From Methanosarcina sp. 2.H.T.1A.6 (GTDB lineage Archaea > Halobacteriota > Methanosarcinia > Methanosarcinales > Methanosarcinaceae): 64,000 bases of DNA. Position 1 is the first letter of the stretch. Every line of letters begins with the position of its first letter. Where the stretch lies: assembly GCF_000979455.1 (NCBI RefSeq), contig NZ_JJOY01000026.1:31789-95788 (forward strand). Direction: 5' to 3'. The position numbers and the translations under genes are program-made. Positions 27,171 to 36,243 of the stretch are shown here, piece after piece. Below the pieces are notes generated by a model. That model had not been told where the DNA came from, did no database searches, and saw only the letters and a program-made list of their open reading frames with translations.

Positions 27171-28484
27171 TTATTCATACCTCAGTGCATCCACTGGCTT
27201 CAGTTCCGAAGCATTTTTTGCCGGTACCAGGCCCGCAATCAGGCCCACAATGATCGAGACGAGAGTTGCGATAATGGTCCCTTTTATGCTGAGGGCAAAT
27301 TCAAAGGGGGTTTGCATTTTCATTGAGATCAGGAACAATATCGCCTGTACTACAGCTGTGCCAAGTAGAATTCCTATAATTCCACCTACAAGGCTAATCA
27401 TTGCAGCATTACAGAGAAAGATAAGCATGATATCTTTGTTCTGTGCTCCAATGGCTTTCATTATCCCTATTTCTTTTGTTTTCTCAAGGACGGATGTAAA
27501 CATTGTATTCGCAATCCCTGTAGAGCCTACAAGCAAAGAAATGCCTGCAATAAATGCCAGAAATGCAGTAAGCCCGCTAATCACCTTTCCGACGCTTTCC
27601 ATATTCTCTTTTCCTGAGTACACATAGAAGTCCTGTGTCTTTTCATCAACTCTGCGTGAAAGCCTCAGCACTTCCTCCATTTCTTTTAGTGTACCTTCGT
27701 AATCGGCATTTTTGTAGAGTTTTACTTCAATGGAATCGTAGACATTCCTCTTTTTTCCATTATCGCCCTCTTCAGTAGTTGAAAGGGAATAAATTTCCTC
27801 GTAAGGCATGAAGATGCTGTTCCCAAACCCTCCAAGGGCGCCCAATAGCCCTCCATCCTTTGCCAGAATTCCAATTACCCTGTAGGACTTGCCATTTAGG
27901 AGGATCATCTGATTAACCCGGATTTGCCGTCCCAGGGCTTCATCATTGGCAAGTTCATTGGCTATGACCACTGAGGTCCGGTCTCCGGGCTGCAGCATCC
28001 GGCCTTCTCCCACCTTTTTTTTGGTGATGTCAGGCCAGACCCCGGGGTCCACACCCCTGATATAAACTGAGGTCTTCTTGCCTCCGAATTCCAGGTCAGC
28101 GAAGGTTTCAACGTTTACGTTGATGTACTGGACGCCAGGAATGCGACGGAGCGTGAAAACATCCTTCCTTGTGAGTTCCGGATTTTTCGGTTCTTCATAA
28201 GTCCCCGGACTTCCGTAACCACCTCCACTTTCATTTTCACTTATACTTTCCTGGGAGTACTCTACATCTTCAAAATTAAATGGGTAGGAGGCAACGATGG
28301 TGATCGTATCTCCCCCCAGATCTTCCATGGTTTTGGTTACCTGTTCCTGGAAATATTCCCCGGTTGTGACAATGGCCATTACCGAGGCAATGCCTATGAT
28401 TACCCCTACAATGGTTAGCCAGCTACGCAGTTTGTTGGCTTTTACCATGTTAAAGGCGATTCTGAGTATCTTTGCAGGTTTCAT
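27171..28484 (-). CDS. MacB/FtsX-type ABC transporter permease
   Basis: This 437-residue protein has the MacB layout: helix 1 with RSWLTIVGVIIGIASVMAIVTTG, a large extracytoplasmic domain (residues about 45-300) and three C-terminal helices (VISGLTAFLAFIAGISLLVGSTGIANTM, IFLCNAAMISLVGGIIGILLG, GTIIATLVSIIVGLIAGLVPA) ending PVDALRYE. EKTKEIGIMKAIGAQ is the coupling motif. It is the last gene of a three-gene operon with a secreted NEW3-like protein and an ATPase. It probably exports a peptide or lipid-like substrate or works on the cell surface; the substrate is unknown. Confidence 0.92.
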   Translation of the reverse strand: MKPAKILRIAFNMVKANKLRSWLTIVGVIIGIASVMAIVTTGEYFQEQVTKTMEDLGGDTITIVASYPFNFEDVEYSQESISENESGGGYGSPGTYEEPKNPELTRKDVFTLRRIPGVQYINVNVETFADLEFGGKKTSVYIRGVDPGVWPDITKKKVGEGRMLQPGDRTSVVIANELANDEALGRQIRVNQMILLNGKSYRVIGILAKDGGLLGALGGFGNSIFMPYEEIYSLSTTEEGDNGKKRNVYDSIEVKLYKNADYEGTLKEMEEVLRLSRRVDEKTQDFYVYSGKENMESVGKVISGLTAFLAFIAGISLLVGSTGIANTMFTSVLEKTKEIGIMKAIGAQNKDIMLIFLCNAAMISLVGGIIGILLGTAVVQAILFLISMKMQTPFEFALSIKGTIIATLVSIIVGLIAGLVPAKNASELKPVDALRYE

Positions 28485-28581
28485 TGCACCACAGCCTTCG
28501 GATATTAATCTTCAATTCGTCTCTTCCCGAATCCGATCATTAAATGGCTCATTTTATCTGGGTGTTCACATTTCGTGGGAT

Positions 28582-29970
28582 TCACTCTTTCATTTTTCTC
28601 TTATTGGAAACTTTCCTGTACACCAGGACACCTGCAATTCCCAAAACAACTATGAGAACTAATTTATATGAGAATGAAGCAGTTGAGCTTTCTTCAGACC
28701 CTGAATTTTCATTTGACCCTGAATTTCCATTTGTAGGGGACTGGGTTGTGTAAAGTGAAAGCTCCTGTTTTTCGTTCTGTCTCTGCCCGTCACTTGAGGT
28801 GTAGCTAATTTCAAATTTGAGAGGCAGCTCTTTGCCGTATGTAGCCGGCTTTAGATTGAAATCCGCAACCGTATAGTCCCCTTTTTGCAAGTTGCCGAGA
28901 ACTACCGAATTGCTGCCGCCGTTCGTGATGGTCCAGTTTGCCTGCTGGGGAATGGAAACTTTCACGGAATTTGCGGCGTTGTTTCCGATGTTCGAGACCG
29001 AAAAGGTATAAGCTCCTGTGAGGCTTCTTTCCATGTAAGAAATATCAAAATCAGTGGTGCCCCCGATGTAGACTCCAGCCTTGCTTTTTATCTGTTTCCG
29101 TTTCTCGTTATCAAGTGTACCGGCTTCCGTGATGGTCTTGAGTGCTTCAACATCATCATAGGTAAGAGTCATATCCAGTTTGTAGAGGCCTGGAACAGTA
29201 TTTACGTTTGTAAGAACTTCAAAGGTGACATTTGCAGTTTCCCCCACATCGATAAGGTTGATATGCTTTACATTGCTCGAACCCACGGGAAGGATAACAT
29301 CGTTTGCACAGTCCCAGGAAAACATCGCATTTTTCAGGGGAGAATTGCCCACATTTTTGATCCCGAAAGTAAGGTTTGTCTTTTCCCCGGGAACCAGTCT
29401 CTCCAGGCTGATGGACTCAATCTCAGCATTTGATTCACTGTCAACAGCGATCATGAGATCCTTTGTAAGGGAAACTTTGTCTTTTCCTTCATTTGAATAA
29501 AAGAGAACCTTTAAGGGATATTTTCCTTTATTGATATCGTTTTCCACTCCCACCTTGAACTTTACTACCTTCTCGCGGTCATCTGTAGATCGTTTTCCCA
29601 GAGTACCAATGTCTTTTGACAGTTCTTCTCCTGGCAGGGCTTTGAAGGGATATTTGGGTTCAATTTTAACAATACAGTTATCGTTTGCTTCATATCCCAT
29701 ATTCTGGATAGAAATCCGGACTTCCAGAATGTCTCCGGGTTTTACAGGGTCAGGGTCCTGGTTAAGCAGGTCAACAGTTACTCCTTTCTCCTGAGTACTC
29801 AGAGCAAAGGCAGGAGAACTGAAAGCAGTTGTACTTATCAGCAGTACCATGAAGAATCCAAAAAGCTGTCTGCAAATTAGGTTTTTATTAACAATTCCTC
29901 TACGAGTCAAGGTTTGACTCATAATCTTTTTACTATTAACTGGTTCAGGTCTTATTTTTTCAAGAAACAT
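28582..29970 (-). CDS. Secreted, membrane-anchored S-layer-associated (COG1361/NEW3-type) protein
   Basis: This 462-residue protein has a long N-terminus, a signal-like helix (LFGFFMVLLISTTAFSSPAFA, residues about 35-56), three Ig-like domains rich in NxG motifs (VKPGDILEVRISIQNMGYEAND, VPGEKTNLTFGIKNVGNSPL, GAYTFSVSNIGNNAANSVKV), a Ser/Asn linker and a final helix (YKLVLIVVLGIAGVLVYRK). GAGGAATT precedes the ATG. It lies between the ATPase and permease genes, 23 and 97 bases away, so it is probably the extracytoplasmic partner of that transporter. Confidence 0.88.
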   Translation of the reverse strand: MFLEKIRPEPVNSKKIMSQTLTRRGIVNKNLICRQLFGFFMVLLISTTAFSSPAFALSTQEKGVTVDLLNQDPDPVKPGDILEVRISIQNMGYEANDNCIVKIEPKYPFKALPGEELSKDIGTLGKRSTDDREKVVKFKVGVENDINKGKYPLKVLFYSNEGKDKVSLTKDLMIAVDSESNAEIESISLERLVPGEKTNLTFGIKNVGNSPLKNAMFSWDCANDVILPVGSSNVKHINLIDVGETANVTFEVLTNVNTVPGLYKLDMTLTYDDVEALKTITEAGTLDNEKRKQIKSKAGVYIGGTTDFDISYMERSLTGAYTFSVSNIGNNAANSVKVSIPQQANWTITNGGSNSVVLGNLQKGDYTVADFNLKPATYGKELPLKFEISYTSSDGQRQNEKQELSLYTTQSPTNGNSGSNENSGSEESSTASFSYKLVLIVVLGIAGVLVYRKVSNKRKMKE

Positions 29971-29993
29971 TTTTAATTCCTCTGTAATTCCCT

Positions 29994-30707
29994 TCAGTAC
30001 TCAGGACAGAACTGGTCCTGGTTTGGTTCGTCCCGAACCACTTCTCCGTCTTTTAATTCAATGTGCCTCTGGGCGTACTGTGCGAGGTGCATGTCATGGG
30101 TAACCATGATTACGGTTTTCCCGTTTTCCTTCCACAGTCTGTAAAGCATCGTCATTACTTCTTTTCCGGTAACACTGTCCAGGGCACCCGTGGGTTCGTC
30201 GGCAAGGATGATATCAGGGTTGCTGGCAAGAGCCCTTGCAATCGATACTCTCTGCTGCTGGCCTCCTGAGAGCTGGGAGGGTCTGTTCTTCATCTTATCG
30301 GAAAGCCCTACCAGGGTCAGCAGTTCCTTTGCCCTTTTTTCCGCGATATCATCATCAATTTCCTGTATCTCCAGGGGCAAAAGCACATTTTCAAGGGCTG
30401 TCATTCCCGGAATAAGGTTGTACTGCTGAAAGATAAATCCAATTGTTTTTCCCCTCAACGCGGCCAGATCCGATTCCTCTAAACTGGCAATGTTTTTGGA
30501 TTTCAGGAAGATTTCCCCCTCTGAAGGGACATCAAGACAGCCCACAAGGTTCATCATTGTGGACTTTCCACTGCCTGACGGGCCAATAATTGCGGTAAAC
30601 TCGCCTTTCCTGAACTCTGCGTTCACTTCTTTCAGGGCATTGACTTGGATTTCTCCCATCTGGTAAGTTTTCCAGACGTCCCTGAAGGCAATCAGCGTTT
30701 TATCCAT
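29994..30707 (-). CDS. ABC transporter ATP-binding protein (LolD/MacB type)
   Basis: This 237-residue ATPase has all motifs: Walker [11 protein letters not shown]-loop [10 protein letters not shown], signature [15 protein letters not shown], Walker [15 protein letters not shown] and H-loop VTHD. It is the first gene of the operon, followed by the NEW3-type protein and the MacB-like permease, and energises that transporter from the cytoplasmic side. Its promoter (30729-30776) shares a 48-base element with the promoter of the DUF4013 gene. Confidence 0.95.
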   Translation of the reverse strand: MDKTLIAFRDVWKTYQMGEIQVNALKEVNAEFRKGEFTAIIGPSGSGKSTMMNLVGCLDVPSEGEIFLKSKNIASLEESDLAALRGKTIGFIFQQYNLIPGMTALENVLLPLEIQEIDDDIAEKRAKELLTLVGLSDKMKNRPSQLSGGQQQRVSIARALASNPDIILADEPTGALDSVTGKEVMTMLYRLWKENGKTVIMVTHDMHLAQYAQRHIELKDGEVVRDEPNQDQFCPEY

Positions 30708-30728
30708 ACGCTTCCCTTAAGCCCCACT

Positions 30729-30776
30729 TATATAAAAACATGCTGTAGTTGAAAAATGTATTTTACCTCCATTTTT
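30729..30776 (-). promoter_or_regulatory. Promoter/operator of ABC operon, shared element copy 1
   Basis: Read on the reverse strand this is AAAAATGGAGGT, then TTTTCAACTA, then TTTTTATATA as TATA box. It aligns without gaps to 31639-31686, 38 of 48 positions identical, with identical spacing between blocks. The TATA box lies only about 22 bases from the ATG at 30707, so the transcript is nearly leaderless. Upstream blocks are candidate regulator sites. Confidence 0.6.
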
Positions 30777-30965
30777 TCTGTCTGCCTGTGGAAGGCCTGA
30801 GATATCTCTTACATGGATACGCAACTCGAAATAAATTACAAAACAGGGGTGCAACACTGGTAAATAATAACATGAAATAAGGGCTTTGTAACAAAGCCCC
30901 CACAAAATTAAAAATATATTTGGCCAAAAATTCTGGCCAAAAATTCTGGACAAAATTGGAAATCT

Positions 30966-31541
30966 TCACAGAACCTGCTCAACCTGTTCCTCAACAAACC
31001 GGCCATAAAAGTTTGCAGCAAATATCAGGCTTGTGAAATACAGGGCAGGTATGCCTACAAGAACAATGAAAAGTACTAAGAATATAATGTAAGTTGCATA
31101 CTGTTTTAGCATCGTAACAATATAGTCGCCGATGTTATCCATGACATAACCGAGTTTCCCTAAATCAAAGTACGACCCAACAGTCTGTTTCCTGTAGAAG
31201 TTTACATGAAGGATAGGAAGCACAAAGAACCCGAGAAGAATGTTCAGGATATCGGCTATATCTTCATCAATCGTCATTATGCCAGCCAGCAGAGCGATAT
31301 ACACAATGCAGAAAGGCAGTGATTTCAGGAACATCGAAAACCCGAATGTCAAATCATCTGTGAAGTGAAGTTGGGGGAGCTCCTCGTACTTACCTTCGAT
31401 AAATTCGTTGACGATTCTGACAACGTAACCAAAAAGTGCAAGCCATCCAATCACCGGGACAAGCATCCATAGAGCGTATAGAAGCCTTTTAGGCCTGTTG
31501 AATGGATATTTTAAAGCATCAATAAAACCAATTGTTTCCAT
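30966..31541 (-). CDS. DUF4013 membrane protein
   Basis: This 191-residue protein begins FIDALKYPFNRPKRLLYALWMLVPVIGWLALFGYVVRIV, the DUF4013 signature, and carries about five hydrophobic segments, including LPFCIVYIALLAGIMTI, IADILNILLGFFVLPILHV and YIIFLVLFIVLVGIPALYF. It is an integral membrane protein of unknown function. Its promoter carries the same 48-base element as the neighbouring ABC operon, which suggests shared control. It is a monocistronic gene, divergent from the membrane protein at 31726. Confidence 0.88.
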   Translation of the reverse strand: METIGFIDALKYPFNRPKRLLYALWMLVPVIGWLALFGYVVRIVNEFIEGKYEELPQLHFTDDLTFGFSMFLKSLPFCIVYIALLAGIMTIDEDIADILNILLGFFVLPILHVNFYRKQTVGSYFDLGKLGYVMDNIGDYIVTMLKQYATYIIFLVLFIVLVGIPALYFTSLIFAANFYGRFVEEQVEQVL

Positions 31542-31638
31542 ATGATCACCTGAAAAATTGCTTATTCTTTTAACTTATGAGAAAAAACTCCTTATTTTCA
31601 AACAGACTCTTTTAACACAGCCTTCTATACAGGGCACA

Positions 31639-31686
31639 TATATAAAAATGGGAGCTAGTTGAAAAGTATAGTTGACCTCCATTTTT
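31639..31686 (-). promoter_or_regulatory. Promoter/operator of DUF4013 gene, shared element copy 2
   Basis: The reverse strand reads AAAAATGGAGGT, TTTTCAACTA and TTTTTATATA with the same spacing as at 30729-30776. The TATA box is about 100 bases before the ATG at 31541. The upstream block also lies next to the divergent TATA (aaatatatataa, about 31687-31698) of the + strand gene at 31726, so one bound factor could affect both directions. Confidence 0.6.
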
Positions 31687-31725
31687 CCAAAAATATATAT
31701 AATACAGGACTGTTGAAGGTGATGG

Positions 31726-32508
31726 ATGACCGCTGGCTTATTCAATGCAACTTTAAGTGAAGAACTCCTTAATCAGGTCTCAGAAGCTGTAGCTTCTGCC
31801 AGCATGTCCGATATCATATTCGATCTTTTCTTATATGCTCTGATGGTAGGCTTAGCTATACAGATCTTTCGGGAAACTTCGAAGATCTATTCATTCATGG
31901 AATACGAAGGGCTTAGATACTTTAAAAATACCTTTTTTTTCTACGGGCTCGCTAATTTTTTTCTGCTTGTTCTGGACCTTGTGTTCCTGCTGGCCAAATC
32001 CTCAACTGCATCATCTTTATACATTTTAGCCTTTAGTATGATCCCGCTTTTTATTTTAGCCGGGGTATGCTTCTGGTTTGCCAAGGTAAACCTACTCTCT
32101 TCGATTAGCTGGAAAATGGTAGAGGGAACCCTGGGAGACAGATTCTATAAGTTCCTTTATTTCATGTTTCTCATGTTTCTCACGCTGATGGATACGTTAG
32201 TCTACATACTTATCTCAGTAATTGTGGGAGACTATTATGCCTTTGGCTACAAGGCCTTTATTTTTGTGTTTATACTGCTATTGATCAGGTCAAACATGCG
32301 CTCGGGTGGAGAAACAAAACCAATAACCCACCCATATTATCTGGGCTTGATTCTGCTCTTTACCCTGAGTTTCCTGGGTAATATTTCGACCCTTCTCGAA
32401 GGAAAGTCCGCAGAAATGATAAGCTCTGCTTTTGATTTATTGACCCTTCTCGCTTATGTAATAATTCTCAAAGGAATAAGAAAATGGAGCCGTATTCTTC
32501 TGAAATGA
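31726..32508 (+). CDS. Seven-helix membrane protein, unknown
   Basis: This 260-residue protein has about seven hydrophobic helices (DIIFDLFLYALMVGLAIQIF, YGLANFFLLVLDLVFLLA, ILAFSMIPLFILAGVCFWFA, YFMFLMFLTLMDTLVYILIS, AFIFVFILLLI, YLGLILLFTLSFLG, SAFDLLTLLAYVIIL). I do not recognise the family. AAGGTGAT precedes the ATG. Its 3' end overlaps the start of the next gene by 25 bases, so the two are translated from one transcript and probably work together. Confidence 0.8.
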   Translation: MTAGLFNATLSEELLNQVSEAVASASMSDIIFDLFLYALMVGLAIQIFRETSKIYSFMEYEGLRYFKNTFFFYGLANFFLLVLDLVFLLAKSSTASSLYILAFSMIPLFILAGVCFWFAKVNLLSSISWKMVEGTLGDRFYKFLYFMFLMFLTLMDTLVYILISVIVGDYYAFGYKAFIFVFILLLIRSNMRSGGETKPITHPYYLGLILLFTLSFLGNISTLLEGKSAEMISSAFDLLTLLAYVIILKGIRKWSRILLK

Positions 32509-32786
32509 AGCCTTTTCAAAAACGAAGCAGGCTTGAAATTATCCGGGATATTCTTAATGTTATCCGCGACTCCAATAGTACAATCAGTCCTACAAAACTT
32601 CAAAGGTTTTCCAATCTTTCCTACCAGATGTTTGAAGAATACCTGGGGGAACTTGAATCCAAAGGGATGGTCGAATTAAAGCAGTATAAAGGGAAAAGGA
32701 ATGTGTATGCTTTAACCCAGAAAGGTAAACAGTTTCTGGAAAAATATGAGGACTTCGTGTCTTTTTTAAGAGATTTCGGGATATAA
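32484..32786 (+). CDS. Winged-helix DNA-binding protein
   Basis: This 100-residue protein is a compact winged helix of the archaeal HTH_45 type: RLEIIRDILNVIRDSNSTISPTKLQRFSNLSYQMFEEYLGELESKGMVEL, then wing YKGKRNVYALTQKGKQFLEKY. It overlaps the upstream membrane protein gene by 25 bases. It is likely to be a cytoplasmic regulator controlled by, or controlling, its membrane partner and perhaps the nearby divergent promoters. Confidence 0.85.
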   Translation: MEPYSSEMKPFQKRSRLEIIRDILNVIRDSNSTISPTKLQRFSNLSYQMFEEYLGELESKGMVELKQYKGKRNVYALTQKGKQFLEKYEDFVSFLRDFGI

Positions 32787-32892
32787 GTGCCCCTGATCTC
32801 CAGTTATCAAAAAATTCCCCGGACTTTTCTCTAATATCTGAGAAGATCCGATCCCATTATTTCAGTTATTAATGCTCCTTCTAACCCGGTAT

Positions 32893-33099
32893 TCATTCGA
32901 GATCCGAGTCCTCAAAAATAAACAGTTCGTCAATCGTGGCGTCCAGTGATCTGGCTATCCTGTAGGCAAGCTTTAGAGAAGGGTTGTATTTTCCTTTTTC
33001 AAGGAAAACGATGGTTTCTCTTCTAACCCCCACCATGCTCGCAAGGGCTTCTTGAGTAAGGTCATGCCTGGCTCGAAGCTCTTTGATCCTTGTTTTCAC
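32893..33099 (-). CDS. XRE-family HTH regulator (small, DUF2178 partner)
   Basis: This 68-residue protein is one HTH_3 domain: [60 protein letters not shown]. It follows the DUF2178 gene by 20 bases on the same strand. This small-regulator plus membrane-protein pair is common in archaea and bacteria. It probably regulates its own operon; palindromes upstream of the operon are candidate sites. Confidence 0.9.
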   Translation of the reverse strand: MKTRIKELRARHDLTQEALASMVGVRRETIVFLEKGKYNPSLKLAYRIARSLDATIDELFIFEDSDLE

Positions 33100-33119
33100 T
33101 CTTTATCCTCCGGAGGTCC

Positions 33120-33506
33120 TTACTCAACATCGCCCTTTTGCATGAAATGCCACCTGAAAACATTTGCGGAGATACTCATGAAAATGAGAAGTATACCAAG
33201 CACGCCTCCTACAGTAAGTTCAACCAGTTTGAAGTATTCCACCCAGTAGAGCACTGCAATGAGCACTAACGTCAGAAGCCAGGAATAAGTTATCCCGTAA
33301 GCTGCCAGTTTTTTTGTTCTCTCATCCCTGTCCGGAAGGCCTCCCAGTCTGAAAAGTCTGAAGGCTGTTATAATAAAGAGGATCAGACCCAGGTTGATCA
33401 TAAAAATAGAGATAGACATATCAAACGTATGAAAAGCTGCCGAAAGCATCCCGGCAAGCATAATGATTATTCCAGGAACCAGTTTGTTCATGTATCTTTT
33501 TTCCAT
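33120..33506 (-). CDS. DUF2178 membrane protein
   Basis: This 128-residue protein has four hydrophobic helices (LVPGIIIMLAGMLSAAFHTF, SISIFMINLGLILFIITAFRLF, AAYGITYSWLLTLVLIAVLYWV, LTVGGVLGILLIFMSISANVF) and the loop GGLPDRDERTKKLAAY typical of DUF2178. It is the first gene of the operon with the XRE regulator. Function unknown; a sensing partner for the regulator is inferred from the constant pairing. Confidence 0.87.
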   Translation of the reverse strand: MEKRYMNKLVPGIIIMLAGMLSAAFHTFDMSISIFMINLGLILFIITAFRLFRLGGLPDRDERTKKLAAYGITYSWLLTLVLIAVLYWVEYFKLVELTVGGVLGILLIFMSISANVFRWHFMQKGDVE

Positions 33507-33566
33507 GCTTTTTATCCTCTTTTTTCAGTATATTTTTTCCATGCTTTTTTTGCAGATTACCGAATG

Positions 33567-33627
33567 TATGTTATTTATTTATAACATATTATTTGATATT
33601 TACAACATTAAGTTAGATATATCTAAC
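33567..33627 (-). promoter_or_regulatory. Candidate operator palindromes of DUF2178-XRE operon
   Basis: TATGTTAT-6-ATAACATA (33567-33588) and the perfect palindrome GTTAGATATATCTAAC (33612-33627) lie 60-120 bases upstream of the operon start, around a TATA-like ttataaataa on the reverse strand. They may bind the XRE regulator. The rest of 33507-33841 is AT-rich with no gene. Confidence 0.4.
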
Positions 33628-33841
33628 ATATTCTAATATTTCTAGTTTTTGCCTGCAATGGAAGGTTAAGTTATAAATTAATAAAATAATGCGACATAAA
33701 TATAACAAAATGTGGTTTATATATAACAAAAATTTCCAGAATTCCTGCTTAAGGATAGAGTTTTATCTAACAGGTTTCAGGATCAAAAGAAGAGGTAACT
33801 TCCGGGAAAACAATCAAAAAAATATCTAAGTGTTTTCCCGG

Positions 33842-34774
33842 TCAATCTGCCCGGGGCTTGATTCTTCGTGGATGCTTGATAAATGTGCCTTTCTTGTATT
33901 CTTCAAAAGCTATTTTTAATTCTTCCTGCGTGTTCATGACAATTGGCCCATACCAGGCAACAGGCTCACCAATGGGTTTCCCCGATACAAGAAGGAACCT
34001 CACACCTCTATCTCCTGCAGTAACCTCGATCGAATCCCCATCCCCGTAGAGGACCAGGGTCTCCTTATCTATCACACAATCCTCTGCCGGGTCAAGATAT
34101 CTTTCTCCTTCAAACTCAAAGGCGCAAGGGTCTTTTTCCCTGTCGAAATTTCCGCTGCCCTCTATCACGTACGCAAAGACAGTGTACCCGGGAACTGTTA
34201 TATGGGAAAACTTTTCCTCTGCCGGCACTGTTACATCCAGGTATTCGGGGTCGGTTACTATTTCCCGCACTGGCCCTTCAACCCCGTTCACATCTCCGCA
34301 AATAATCCTTACCTTCAGCCCTTTTTCCATGAAAAGCTCGGGCACCCGGCTGTTTTTGATCTCCCGATAGCGCGGATTCATCATCTTGTGTGAAGCAGGA
34401 AGGTTTGCCCAGAGTTGAAACCCCCACAGAGTCCCATTCTCATCTCCCTGTGGCATTTCCTGATGGATAATCCCGTTCCCCGCAGTCATCCACTGCACCT
34501 CTCCTGGGTGGATTATACCTTTATTTCCCAAGCTGTCTTCATGCCTTACCTCCCCCTGCAGGACATAAGTAATAGTCTCAATACCCCGATGAGGATGCCA
34601 GGGAAATCCCATACTATACTCCTCCGGCTTTTCCGAATGAAAGTCATCGAGCAACAAAAAAGGGTCCAGTTCAGGCACATGCTTGAACCCAAAAGCCCTC
34701 TTCAGATGTACTCCTGCCCCCTCAATTGTCGGCATACTCTTCCTTACTTTCCTTATTCTTCTAGGATTAGCCAT
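33842..34774 (-). CDS. Pirin-family bicupin protein
   Basis: This 310-residue protein is a typical pirin: FLLLDDFHSEKPEEYSMGFPWHPHRGIETITYVLQGEVRHEDSLGNKG with the metal-binding histidines, then GIIHQEMPQ, GFQLWANLPASHKMMNPRYREI and a C-terminal cupin ending VMNTQEELKIAFEEYKKGTF. It probably binds one iron per N-terminal cupin; archaeal substrates are unknown (some relatives have quercetinase activity). ATG at 34774 has GGTGAT seven bases upstream; a GTG four codons earlier is less likely. Confidence 0.92.
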   Translation of the reverse strand: MANPRRIRKVRKSMPTIEGAGVHLKRAFGFKHVPELDPFLLLDDFHSEKPEEYSMGFPWHPHRGIETITYVLQGEVRHEDSLGNKGIIHPGEVQWMTAGNGIIHQEMPQGDENGTLWGFQLWANLPASHKMMNPRYREIKNSRVPELFMEKGLKVRIICGDVNGVEGPVREIVTDPEYLDVTVPAEEKFSHITVPGYTVFAYVIEGSGNFDREKDPCAFEFEGERYLDPAEDCVIDKETLVLYGDGDSIEVTAGDRGVRFLLVSGKPIGEPVAWYGPIVMNTQEELKIAFEEYKKGTFIKHPRRIKPRAD

Positions 34775-34829
34775 TATAATTATCACCCCTCTAAAAATAA
34801 TCCCTCAATTTTCTTATAATAACAAAAAG

Positions 34830-35085
34830 TCTAAGTCCTATTGAGCGAAGCTCACCACTAAAACCATAATTAGTCCTCTTGAGCGAGCGAAGCTCACTGC
34901 TAAAACTTATAGATTAGTTCTCTTGAGCACAGCGAAAAGAGCAGCGTACTGCAGAGCCGCAAATCTGCCGAAACGGACTGCTTACTGTTGCGATTACATC
35001 GCAACTCCTTAATAATCTTAGATTTACTGTGATCCCAAAGCGCAATTCGGTCGAGGCTTCTCCCAACTCTCCTAAACTTACCCAC
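34830..35085 (-). repeat. Interspersed noncoding element, partial copy D
   Basis: The reverse strand carries block 1 of the element seen at 14270 and 52010: the GTTGCGAT-GTA-ATCGCAAC hairpin, a TCGGCAGATTTGCGGCTCTGCAG-like insert, CTTTTCGCT and GCTCAAGAG. Blocks 2 and 3 are missing. GAGCGAAGCTCACTGCTAAAAC occurs here and again in copy C. The remainder of 34787-35413 is AT-rich with no gene. Confidence 0.6.
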
Positions 35086-35413
35086 GCTGATCCCCTACGT
35101 AATTATTGAAGTCTATATATTCGGTTTTCTTGGAAAAATGTTGGTTTTAAGTCTGTAATATTTAGTACGTACTTTTATATAAATCAATTTATATTTTGCC
35201 AGGTTACTGCTTGATATTACTAACATTTCTAATTTAAATCGTCAAAAAAGAGTATAATAGATACTCTTAAGTGTAATAAAGTTAAAGTCGTATCTCAAAT
35301 AGGTTAATATTTTTATAGAAACTCAAGTCTGTATTTATATTGAATATATGTGCAAAGATTTTTCATTCTAATTTCACTTCACAGTTTGGGCATAACACCT
35401 GGAGATACCGTAT

Positions 35414-36098
35414 ATGGGTATTTTTTCTATGAGAATAAGTCCGGATCTGAAAGCTTTTCTTGAGGCAGAGGATCTGGATGGATTAATGGAAATAAGGTCG
35501 AAACTAATGCAATTAAATAGAAAAGATGTTAAGAAGGTTCGCTCCGTACTTCAGAAGTGGAACAGCCATCAGGCAGTATCCAATCTGCTTTTTCACCCGT
35601 TCCTTATACCTGAGGATATCAGGGTAAGCTGCCTCCTTAAAGGGTTGAGAGAAAAGAAAAACTCGTATTATGGTCCTGGCTTCTACAGTTGGGCTTCAGG
35701 GCATTGATTCCACAGGCTTTTCAGAAGATGAGAGAAATGATATAAAGGAAAGTTTGATTTTTACTCTCAAAACCTCAGGAGGGATTATTTCGGCAAGAGC
35801 TTCGGTTAGCATCTGTGATTACATCTCTTCTGAAGACGCCTCCACAATGTTTGAGCTGCTGGACCATCCTAATGATACTACAAGGCACAACATTTTATGC
35901 TGGCTAATCAGAACCATGGAGGAAAAGGGGTCCGATGCATTTGTTTCAATGGTAAGAAGCAGTGGTATGCCTGAAGATTTGCGGAAAGAGGCGACCGAAA
36001 AGTTTCAGGAATATCTCAGGCAAAAAAAAGCTGGAGAAGTGAGTTCATTTGAAATGCAACTTTATGCGTATATTCCGAATTTGAGGGATTTTTTATAA
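35414..36098 (+). pseudogene. Frameshifted gene, conserved helical protein of about 227 residues
   Basis: Frame 1 starts at ATG 35414 (GGAGAT nine bases upstream) and reads MGIFSMRISPDLKAFLEAED to KNSYY, then runs into nonsense ending near 35707. Frame 2 continues exactly there: VLASTVGLQGIDSTGFSEDE ... MQLYAYIPNLRDFL, ending at 36098. Removing one G of TATGGTC at about 35672 restores a single frame. The helical repeats (ISARASVSICDYISSEDAST, ATEKFQEYLRQ) suggest a HEAT-like fold. It may be a natural mutation, a sequencing error or, less likely, programmed frameshifting. Function unknown. Confidence 0.7.
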
Positions 36099-36105
36099 AG
36101 CTCCC

Positions 36106-36243
36106 TGAAGTTTTCTCCTATTTGAACTCTGAAGTTTTCTCCTATTTGGATTCTGAAGTTTTGCCATTTGAACCCCGAAGTTTTCTCCTATTTGGACTCT
36201 GAAGTTTTGCCATTTGAACCCCGAAGTTTTCTTCCATTTGAGG
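36106..36243. repeat. Tandem repeat array of about 21-24 bases
   Basis: About six units of the type CTGAAGTTTTCTCCTATTTG, with shorter variants CTGAAGTTTTGCCATTTGAAC, follow each other just after the frameshifted gene. Two long-short pairs are nearly identical, which suggests stepwise duplication. The rest of 36244-36480 is AT-rich with no gene. Confidence 0.7.

Noticed and set aside
36106..36243. Tandem units as a CRISPR array.
   Set aside because: Units are contiguous without spacers and vary in length.
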